This document shows positions 43,308 through 50,500 of a stretch of 64,000 nt of DNA, one piece after another. The number at the start of each line of letters is the position of its first letter. Position 1 is the first letter of the stretch. The translations under genes were made by a program, and so were the position numbers. The DNA is from Dyadobacter linearis. Its GTDB lineage: Bacteria; Bacteroidota; Bacteroidia; Cytophagales; Spirosomataceae. The notes beneath the pieces were generated by a model. That model saw only the letters and a list, made by a program, of their open reading frames with translations, did no database searches and was not told the origin of the DNA. The stretch lies in contig NZ_CAJRAU010000007.1 of the NCBI RefSeq assembly GCF_907165045.1, forward strand, positions 62,001 through 126,000, in the 5' to 3' direction.

Positions 43308-44489
43308 TTAAATTTTAGTCCAAACGATTACCGCATCCGTAGAGAATCCAGTGATATCTTCAATATTACCAGAAATGACTACATACTTATCGCCCCCGCC
43401 GGCGTAGTTATGGCTGACATTCACCCCATTTCCGTAAACGTTCATGGTCTTCTGCCCATCCCCCCAGGATATGGAGAGAAGCTTCCGGCTGGTTAAAGTG
43501 ATGCTGACTGATGATCCGGAGACCTTCAAAACACGTTTGACCGGCTCTGGCTCTCGTAGTTTCAATGTGAAGCGGATAAAATACGGTCCCGAGTTTCTCC
43601 ACTTATTCGATGGTTGTAAGCGTTCCCGATGATACACGTCAAATAGCAGCGGCTTGGCGCCAGCATCAATTTGAAGACGCTGCGTACCGGCAGACTCAAA
43701 TATCTGGCGTAATTGCAGCCACTTTGAAACCAGCTCGTCCTGAGTGGCCGCTTTCATCCAGCAACGCAATTCGATTTCTCGCGGGCCGAATACTGGTTTC
43801 ATCAGATCAACCACTTCCCCATGATAATCTTCCCAATCAACTGTGAGCGGGTCTTTTCGGTCTGGCATTTCCAAAATGCTGTCCAGGTGTTCTACGATGA
43901 CGCCCAGGGATTGAAAGTTGATGTTATTTATATGAAACTCCACGGGTTCTAATGTGTGTTGGATGTTATTATTAATATCGTCTGGAGTAAGCGCTTCTGT
44001 ATAACTCCGAGCCCCGTCCAGTGAACAATACCCGCCAGTATTATGTAGTGCATTGTTGATAATGGCAAAACCGGTCATATTTCCTGATCGGATGAAAGTT
44101 CCTTTTTGCACGCCATCGACGTAAACTTTTACCGTGCTACCCTGCTGAACAACTGCCAAATTCTGCCAATACTCCAACCTGGTAAAAAGCTCTATCTCGA
44201 CAAAGTTTGTCTTGCCTAGAAACTTGAACACAGCCCACGTCCGGTGCGGGCCTTCTGCCTGCATTTCTACCTTCGCCCAAACCGTGAAACTGAAATCCTG
44301 TGAGAAGTCGATTACAGGCCCAACAATCTCCGCTTTTCCTTCCCCAGGAAAGTATACGCAGTTCCCGAACTTGCCGGGGACGAATCTCCCTGATTCGATC
44401 GCAGCATGATGCGCACCCGGACCGTAATCATAAGCCATTGTCGATCCGTCGGGCTCGTCGAAAAGAATGTCCAAGACTGGGTTTGCCAT
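43308..44489 (-). CDS. Distal tail-like protein with LamG and PKD-like domains
   Basis: A 393-residue phage protein. Residues about 1-170 form a LamG/concanavalin-like jelly-roll (FVPGKFGNCVYFPGEGKAEI, FSFTVWAKVEM, GSTVKVYVDGVQKGTF), a fold that often binds sugars. Residues about 190-310 look like a phage distal-tail domain (HLDSILEMPDRKDPLTVDWEDYHG, PYFIRFTLKLREPEPVKRV). The last 75 residues resemble a PKD-type repeat (ISWGDGQKTMNVYGNGVNVSHNY). It is encoded after the cargo block and before the tail tip, consistent with a tail component carrying carbohydrate-binding decorations. Confidence 0.72.
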   Translation of the reverse strand: MANPVLDILFDEPDGSTMAYDYGPGAHHAAIESGRFVPGKFGNCVYFPGEGKAEIVGPVIDFSQDFSFTVWAKVEMQAEGPHRTWAVFKFLGKTNFVEIELFTRLEYWQNLAVVQQGSTVKVYVDGVQKGTFIRSGNMTGFAIINNALHNTGGYCSLDGARSYTEALTPDDINNNIQHTLEPVEFHINNINFQSLGVIVEHLDSILEMPDRKDPLTVDWEDYHGEVVDLMKPVFGPREIELRCWMKAATQDELVSKWLQLRQIFESAGTQRLQIDAGAKPLLFDVYHRERLQPSNKWRNSGPYFIRFTLKLREPEPVKRVLKVSGSSVSITLTSRKLLSISWGDGQKTMNVYGNGVNVSHNYAGGGDKYVVISGNIEDITGFSTDAVIVWTKI

Positions 44490-44507
44490 GGATAAAGATA
44501 ACTATAC

Positions 44508-44522
44508 AGGTATATATTACCT
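44508..44522. promoter_or_regulatory. Prophage operator-like palindrome
   Basis: AGGTATATATTACCT, a near-perfect palindrome, 19 bp upstream of the LamG tail gene. The complement GGTAATATATACC occurs again at 56855-56867 in front of the tail fibre operon, and related sequences are found at 56833-56847 and at 37641-37668. Confidence 0.5.
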
Positions 44523-44786
44523 CTAAAATATTCCGCAAAATAATTAGCTATTCTATTTGGGTAAAATCGTAACAATATTCACTACATTTAACCACGCTCA
44601 TCTTTTGATATATTGATGACGTCGAGTAGTAGAATTTTCAACTGCGGTGCTTAAATCATCATATACTCAGAAATACGCCGTTATGCGCAACCTATCGCCC
44701 TGTAGACCTGCAAAATTACTCTTAACTCATCACGGATATTGCTCCCCCCGACTCACTTTCAGGGATTCTGCCATACCCAGATTCGC
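44523..44786. other. Non-coding region before the cargo promoter
   Basis: About 260 bp of A+T-rich sequence with no credible gene. It separates the leftward tail operon from the rightward cargo operon. I see no terminator hairpin; only the operator at 44508 and the cargo promoter region flank it. Confidence 0.5.
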
Positions 44787-44828
44787 GGTGTAGCGAATTT
44801 TTTTTGGTGTAGCTGCGTTTTCGGTGTA
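44787..44828 (+). repeat. Triple GGTGTA direct repeat in the cargo promoter
   Basis: GGTGTA occurs at 44787-44792, 44806-44811 and 44823-44828, with 19- and 17-base periods. The first two are followed by GC, the last by CC. The copies overlap the -33 and -7 regions, so they may be a binding site for a regulator of the cargo operon. Confidence 0.5.
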
Positions 44829-44834
44829 CCTTTG
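44803..44834 (+). promoter_or_regulatory. Promoter of the HEPN/SecB cargo operon
   Basis: TTTG (44803-44806), 20 bases, TACCTTTG (44827-44834): exact matches to both elements of the Bacteroidota consensus at optimal spacing, the best promoter match in the window. The transcript would start near 44841, just before the leader ORF. Confidence 0.75.
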
Positions 44835-44843
44835 CACGCTCAA

Positions 44844-44924
44844 ATGAAAACATCTCGAATTGAGATACGCCAACATCCCCAAATTGTGTACCATCCCGGT
44901 TCCCTGTTTAGTACTTTCCTATAA
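44844..44924 (+). CDS. 26-codon leader ORF of the cargo operon
   Basis: A short frame starting MKTSRIEIRQHPQIVYH directly after the expected transcription start. It runs to a TAA whose last base is the first base of the ATG of the HEPN-like gene (TAATG at 44922-44926). The position and overlap suggest that it couples translation, as a leader peptide or a very small functional protein. No long run of one amino acid is present. The 3-base shift between stop and start would make expression of the HEPN-like protein depend on the leader. Confidence 0.45.
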   Translation: MKTSRIEIRQHPQIVYHPGSLFSTFL

Positions 44925-45397
44925 TGTTGGAGAAATCAAAACAAAGTTTTAACAGCGCAGTTATCCTGAAAGATCAAGGAAAAGTATGCTATTGTATGTC
45001 TGCGCAATGTGCCTATTACAGCGGACTTCAACTCGCTATGACACTGTTAATGACGATAAAAGGATTAGACGCTGCGGGGCTTTTTGAGTGGTACATTAGT
45101 GACAAAAACAATAAGTCGACCACGCAGTCGGGCGGTAAAGCCGATGAGGGCAAAGGGAACTCGCACGCTTTTTATATTGACCAGCTAGAAAAGGCAATCG
45201 AACAAATTACCGGAAGTGAACGAGTGGCATTCAACGTGAGTCAAAGGCTCACGTCTCTAAAAGGCATTCGTGTTAAGGCTGCCTATAAAGAACATCAGGT
45301 TGAAGAAGATGAAATAAAAAAAGTTATTTCTAAAGCTAGTTTGCTACAAGAGTCAATACCCGCATACATTACACAATATCTGAACAAAAGAAAATAG
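44924..45397 (+). CDS. HEPN-like protein, putative toxin of a TAC-like module
   Basis: A 157-residue all-helical protein. The N-terminal helix with SAVILKDQGKVCYCMSAQCAYYSGLQLAMTLL matches the HEPN/UPF0332 pattern (alternating small and aromatic residues with a YY near residue 31). SHAFYIDQLEKAI (residue 80 on) and IRVKAAYKEHQVEEDEIKKVISKAS (115-139) match the second and third helices, the latter like R..ADY of the family. The RNase motif RX4-6H is not exact: R116 and H124 are seven residues apart. It may be a toxin or a regulatory HEPN protein. It overlaps the leader ORF and is followed after 1 bp by the next gene. Family call from pattern only. Confidence 0.55.
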   Translation: MLEKSKQSFNSAVILKDQGKVCYCMSAQCAYYSGLQLAMTLLMTIKGLDAAGLFEWYISDKNNKSTTQSGGKADEGKGNSHAFYIDQLEKAIEQITGSERVAFNVSQRLTSLKGIRVKAAYKEHQVEEDEIKKVISKASLLQESIPAYITQYLNKRK

Positions 45398-45398
45398 T

Positions 45399-45845
45399 AT
45401 GAGCAATATTCAAGAAATCATAAAATCCCATTTCGAAAATTTATACGGGGTTACTGTGCTGTATGAATATTCAAGTTTATATGAGTTACACCTCTTAAAA
45501 CTTATACCTTATAAATCAATTCTGAAAGATGAGGTATTTAAGGCGATAAGAGCAGTCATTAGAGAGTGTACTCGTAACAATCCAGATGAATCGTGGTATT
45601 TGGTAGAAGATGATGACATGATCAAAATGACATGTCCGACTTTTCTATATTGGAAAGAAGAGAATGTCGTATCTAACCACGTCGATGTTGACGCATCATA
45701 CAATGGAAGATATTTGCCTACGCCTGGCGTTTTGATTGCAACCGACAATTTCAAAAATTTAATGTCGCCAAGAAAATTAGCTAAAACCGTCGATGTGATA
45801 GAGGAAGCTACTTTGAATAACTATGAATACGCATTTGCTGCGTAG
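45399..45845 (+). CDS. Unrecognised protein between HEPN-like and SecB-like genes, putative antitoxin
   Basis: A 148-residue protein with no family that I recognise. It has mixed helix and strand character, acidic stretches (SWYLVEDDDMIKMT), and many aromatic residues. It lacks the GSxxxG...SD motif of minimal nucleotidyltransferases, so it is not the MNT partner of HEPN toxins. It starts 1 bp after the HEPN-like stop and 15 bp before the SecB-like gene. In TAC modules the middle gene encodes the antitoxin, whose C-terminal segment needs the chaperone; the tail ATLNNYEYAFAA could serve that role, but this is inference from order only. Confidence 0.6.
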   Translation: MSNIQEIIKSHFENLYGVTVLYEYSSLYELHLLKLIPYKSILKDEVFKAIRAVIRECTRNNPDESWYLVEDDDMIKMTCPTFLYWKEENVVSNHVDVDASYNGRYLPTPGVLIATDNFKNLMSPRKLAKTVDVIEEATLNNYEYAFAA

Positions 45846-45860
45846 AATTGACCGATAATT

Positions 45861-46289
45861 ATGGCATCTTTTTCAATCAAGAAGGTTTATTTAGTTGAAA
45901 GCGACTTTAAGTACAATCCCGAGGTAAGCACTTCAGAATCCGCAAGGTTTGATTTAGAAGTAACAATGTCAAGGATGGATACTGACAATGGAGATACATT
46001 GATATCTCTGGGTGTCAAAGTAATAGCCTTCTCTGGCGACGCCAGTCTTTTAACCGTCACCGCAAGAATGGATGGTATTTTCGATTTCAATTTGGATGGG
46101 GCCGGTCCAGCAGAGGATTATTTGGCTAATGTGAATGCTCCAGCTATAATTTATCCATTTGTTAGAGAGCATATAGCAAGTCTTACCGCCAAGGCGGGAG
46201 TTGATGCGTTACTAATACCGCCATTTAACTTTGTTGATCATTATCAGCGACTGAAAGAGAAAACTACGTCCGAATCTGACGAAAAATAA
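45861..46289 (+). CDS. SecB-like chaperone
   Basis: A 142-residue protein of the SecB family. The best evidence is the segment at residues 92-125, NAPAIIYPFVREHIASLTAK (20 residues) followed by PPFNFVDHY, which matches the E. coli SecB stretch with the NILFPYARE and LAPVNFDALF motifs in spacing and sequence. The N-terminal part has the strand pattern of SecB and a disordered acidic tail follows. SecB-like chaperones encoded with toxin-antitoxin pairs form TAC modules, in which the chaperone holds the antitoxin. No general secretion gene is near. It is the last gene of the operon, and a terminator follows. Confidence 0.85.
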   Translation: MASFSIKKVYLVESDFKYNPEVSTSESARFDLEVTMSRMDTDNGDTLISLGVKVIAFSGDASLLTVTARMDGIFDFNLDGAGPAEDYLANVNAPAIIYPFVREHIASLTAKAGVDALLIPPFNFVDHYQRLKEKTTSESDEK

Positions 46290-46313
46290 CAGCGACATTC
46301 TCAGTCGATAACT

Positions 46314-46336
46314 AAAAAGGGCCTCGGCCCTTTTTT
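46314..46336 (+). terminator. Terminator of the cargo operon
   Basis: AAAAAGGGCC, TC loop region, GGCCCTTTTTT: a compact stem of 8-10 bp ending in six T, 25 bp after the SecB-like gene. It marks off the three-gene module from the next gene. Confidence 0.85.
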
Positions 46337-46359
46337 CATACCCTCTAAACTGATATCCT

Positions 46360-46824
46360 ATGATTCTTGTCACAAACGAACTTAAAGACCAGATCATCGA
46401 GCATATTCTACAAACCTCCAACGGAGATATGTTCCAAATTAAGAACTCTGATGCTGAAAAACTGTTCGGAATACCTGGCGGGAAACTTTACAGCTTCCTG
46501 ATGGAGTTGAAGGATCTTCAGTATTTACGAGAAGTAAAGGGGTATAAGTCGGGGGTAGTAGGCTTCACAACTACTGCACTGGATTCATTTTATGTAGATG
46601 GCGGTTTCGTAAAACACTTCAGCATCAAGAACCTGCTCGAGAACAAGGTGATGTACGAAGTAAATCGAATTCTCGAAGTTGGAGAAAAAGCTGACAAATC
46701 TGAAATACTGGGCAAAGTGGAGAAACTCCGCCCATACATTGATACAGCGATAAATCTCGCGAATGCAGCCGTGACCGTAAAGTCATTTCTTAGTGGTGGC
46801 TCAGGCTCAGGAGGCCACGGATAG
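46360..46824 (+). CDS. Winged-helix-like protein with Gly/Ser-rich tail
   Basis: A 154-residue protein. Residues 1-75 look like a winged helix (helices with KNSDAEKLFGIPGGKLYSFLMELKDLQYLREVK, then strand GVVGFTTTAL). A helical region follows (NLLENKVMYEVNRILEVGEKADKSEILGKVEKLRPY) and an unusual C-terminus SFLSGGSGSGGHG. It starts 24 bp after the cargo terminator, with no clear promoter between, so it may be read through from the cargo promoter. It could be a regulator of the block. I recognise no family. Confidence 0.6.
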   Translation: MILVTNELKDQIIEHILQTSNGDMFQIKNSDAEKLFGIPGGKLYSFLMELKDLQYLREVKGYKSGVVGFTTTALDSFYVDGGFVKHFSIKNLLENKVMYEVNRILEVGEKADKSEILGKVEKLRPYIDTAINLANAAVTVKSFLSGGSGSGGHG

Positions 46825-46850
46825 CGGGAAGAATCGGTAGAACCACTACC

Positions 46851-47051
46851 GGAACCGTAAAGAGCCACAAACGGAACCGCAAATCTTGCATGCGGCTCCA
46901 AAAATGTGCCTGTTTATCAGTCGTTTAAATACAAAGTGCCACAAAATACTGTATAACTAAAATATTATACTTAGGGAGTACCCATATAGAATCCTTACAT
47001 ATAAGCATTCCCTAATTAGCATAATTAATCGATATGGCTTTTTGCGGTTCC
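46851..47051. repeat. Imperfect inverted repeat flanking a 200-bp A+T-rich segment
   Basis: GGAACCGTAAAGAGCC (46851-46866) and GGCTTTTTGCGGTTCC (47036-47051) are complementary at 14 of 16 positions. A second copy of GGAACCGCAAA lies at 46873-46883. The segment holds no gene. No target-site duplication is visible. Confidence 0.5.
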
Positions 47052-47137
47052 TGCGGCTCTTGCAATTCCATTTAGAAATAGACCTTGTAAATATTTCGCG
47101 GAATTGATAATATTGCGATTACATAACTGCCTCTACT

Positions 47138-47509
47138 TTGATTCGCTTTTTGCTGTTTTTCCTTTTAATTTCCTCCGGCGCTTTCGCGCAAACCTTTTAT
47201 GTCGAACCGACTGAAAAGGGCTTCGAAAAGAAAATTATTGAGAAGCTAAAATACGACAGCTACAAAGTGACCGCTGACTCTTCTGCATACGATTACAAAA
47301 TTGAATGTCTCATCCGGCAAACAAGCAAATTCAATTCGATGTACAAAGGCTATATCCGTATCAGTGATAAGACTGGAAAGGAAGTCGCAAGATCTGAGGA
47401 AGTTCGCAAGGGTGCTGTTGCTGTTAATGGATTCAATGCAGCGGATAACATTTTTGGAGTAATTGCTGAGAAACAATTGCCCCAAATAATCAAAACCCTT
47501 TCCAAATAG
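47138..47509 (+). CDS. Small secreted protein of the prophage cargo block
   Basis: A 123-residue protein with a signal peptide (residues 1-17, cleavage after AFAQ). The mature part reads as a small alternating strand and helix domain (KKIIEKLKYDSYKVTADSS, YKIECLIRQTSKFNSMYKGYIRIS) with one cysteine. There is no ATG; TTG at 47138 is the only start that keeps the full signal peptide. Its stop codon is directly followed by the stop of the converging tape measure gene. It is probably a lysogenic conversion or superinfection protein acting in the periplasm, by context only. Confidence 0.6.
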   Translation: MIRFLLFFLLISSGAFAQTFYVEPTEKGFEKKIIEKLKYDSYKVTADSSAYDYKIECLIRQTSKFNSMYKGYIRISDKTGKEVARSEEVRKGAVAVNGFNAADNIFGVIAEKQLPQIIKTLSK

Positions 47510-50500
47510 TTAGAGCCCAAATCCTCGCAGGGAAGTCTGATTTAGTCTTTCGAGCCGATCAATTACATCAACAAGAAGATTTAACTGAGACAGGTGTCTT
47601 GTGTTAATTTCAATGTTGCTGAGATAAAGCAGCGATGATCTCACATCAAAAGCCATTTGAGCCTGATATATGCGGATCGCATTGGCTTGTCCAATCAAAA
47701 CGGACACAGTCTCTTCTGACACACCTTTGATGACGCCTTGCATCGCCTGATCCTGGCCCTGACTTCTGCCAAAAACATCTTCAAAACCTTTATCCTTTGC
47801 CCATTTGTCGAACTCTTCAAGACCTTGAAAATATTTTTCGACAGCTGGTAAGCCGTATTCGTCAAATCTAACCAGGTCATCAACGATGGCGCCATCACCA
47901 GCAGTGAGCGACTGGGTCATTTCTTGAACCAATTGATCGAGTGCTGGCCCCACTAGTGAGGAAAAAAGAAGTTTTGATGTAATGTCGGCTATTATCGAGC
48001 TGACTGTTTCGTGCAAAGCTTCGGCCTCGCTTTTGCCAGCGCGGAACGCTTCTACAAGTGCATTCTTCAAATTATCGCCAACCTGACCAGAAAGGTCTAT
48101 CATGGTATCTTCTATTTGCTGATTTGCTTCTTGCATCGCCTCATTTAGTGCTACGGCATTTTGAATTAATTCCTTCGTCTTGTCATCTACCTGGTTGTTA
48201 GTCATCAGTGCATTAGCCATTTCAACATTTAATTCTGCCCAGCCGGTCGCCGTTTCTTTAACCAAATCGGGGTACTGTTCCATCAGGGAACCGTATACGT
48301 CCTTTTTCTTTTTAGCAAATAACCCTCCAACAAACCCAACTACCCCGCCGACAACAGCACCCACGGCTGCTGCCGGAATCGATAATACGCCTGCCCCGGC
48401 CGCGGCTCCAATCACGGCTCCTGCCGCCGCGCCAGCCCCGACCATCCCGAGTGTAGTCTTCCCGTCAATAACATTTTTTTGTCGCTCCTTTGCTTTGCCT
48501 TCTTCCAACTTATCAAGTGCGTCCTGGTACTTGCCCATTGCGTCTGCATACTGGTCCACACCAGCTTTGATCATGCCATCATAATCCTGATAAAAAGGGT
48601 TGTCTTTGTAGTTGGAGCCAAGGCTTTTGTTTAATTGCAGCGCATACTCGTTCTCAAACCCTATCCGCTCCGCTTCAAATTGGCGCTCGGCATCACGTCT
48701 ACGTTTTTGAGCGTCGATAATACCGGTGATGATTTGGATTACGTTTTGGGCTGCCGCGGCATACCCATCCATCGACATTTTCCCATCAGTAGTTTTGTAG
48801 CTGTCCATATTGGCCAGGGTGGAGCTAACCCTGCTGGCGGCAGACGAAAGACCAGACAGCGCGCCGCCTATCTCTCCAAGCGTACCCCCGTAACCTTCAA
48901 GAGAAGCGCCGATCTCGCCGACCATGCCAGCGACAGCACCCCAGGTCTCCAGACTTTTCCGGCGATGATCTTCCTCCGCCTCCTGTACTTCTTTAAGTTT
49001 TTGTGCGTACTCGTCTGTTCCATTAGTCAGTTCGGCCAGCTGTTTCCTGAGCAATTCAAGCCTGCGGCCGGTGTCATTCCGCTTGGTAATCGCCAGCGCC
49101 TTTTCAAGCTCTTTGTAGCCCTTGGAAGCCGTAAGCGTTTCGGTGGTGAATGCTTCAAGCTCTTCCTTTTCCTTATCATCGATAGCAGCAAGCATCTTTT
49201 TGTAGCCTGACGATGTCTTGTCCAGGTTCTTATCTTCTAGGGACGCGCGCAGGTCTGCGTAATGGGCAGTTATTTCAAGGCGCTTCTGCTCAGATCCAGC
49301 CACCGAGACAAGAAAATCACGTAAAAGCTTCTTACGCTGTTTCTGAACTTCGATTTCTCGTTCAGCCAGTGCCTGGCGCTGAGCTACACCGGTCGTGCTG
49401 TTGTCATTTGGATTCAGCTCTGCCTGGATCGCTTTCAACCTGAGCAGCTCGTCAGTCAAACTTTCGGAAGAGTCGCGCACAGCATCAAGCTTATCCCTAA
49501 ATTGGTCAACAGGCGACTTCCCGCCCATTGCAAACGTGCGTTCGCTTAGCAAGGATGAGAGGTCAGCAGCATCTGAATATGACATCTCCCCGGCATTTTT
49601 GACGGCTTCCATTCGTGCGATTTCCGAATTCAGATAAGTGAGATAATCCGCATTGCGTTTTACCAGGGATGAGAACTGTTCATCAGCTGACTGCTTTCCA
49701 TAAGCGAGCACCCATTTTTCGTAGGTTTCATATAGTCGTCGTTTCTCTTCAAGTTCCTCATGAAAGGTTTTTACATTTTCCTCCTTCGATGCTTTTGCTG
49801 CCTTGCTTGCGTTGGATTTCTGCTTACCCCCAGCGATCCGGTCCCGCGCGGATTCCAGAGATTTAATCTGCTTCTCGATTGCGTCGAATTCTGCACGAGT
49901 GCCTGACTTCTCCTGCTTGTCTTTTAAATCCTTGATTTCATCGTTGTAGTCGCCAACGGTTTTACGGACCGCTTTGGTTGTGTTGTCTGCTGATATCGTT
50001 GTGGCGGCGTCAACTCCGGACAGAGACTTAACCCTCTCCCGCAGTTTTGCTTGTACTTGATCTTCATTTTTTATGATCTGATCATTCAATCTCTTTCTCT
50101 CAGAAGCTGATGATTTGGAATAATCCATGTCTCCGGCAGAAGCAGCAGCGGACAAGCTGAGCCTATCCCAGAAAGAAAGATCATTCTCTCCGCGACGCGC
50201 CTTATTCTGATTAGTGATAGATTTTTCGAGCTCAACTTCTATTTCCTTTAACTCGATCTGTCGCTTTTTTGCTTCGATGTAGTCGCCGAGCAGTTTCGTC
50301 CCTTCCGCTGTCGCGAAATTTTCGAGCGTTAACGCATTAAGATGTTGCGGACTCAGGGCGATCAGATCTTTCAGCTTTTTATTACGCTCATCCCGGGACT
50401 TGGTTTCGTCCTTGATCTGCGCTGTGAGCACTTGGATTTTAGCCTGTTCAGAAGCGGCGGCGTCTTCCGCCTTCTTCATAGCCTCGTTCATCCGGTTTTG

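Noticed and set aside
44924..45845. Classical MNT-HEPN toxin-antitoxin pair
   Set aside because: The second protein lacks the nucleotidyltransferase motif, and the HEPN RX4-6H motif is imperfect. A chaperone-linked arrangement explains the SecB-like gene better.
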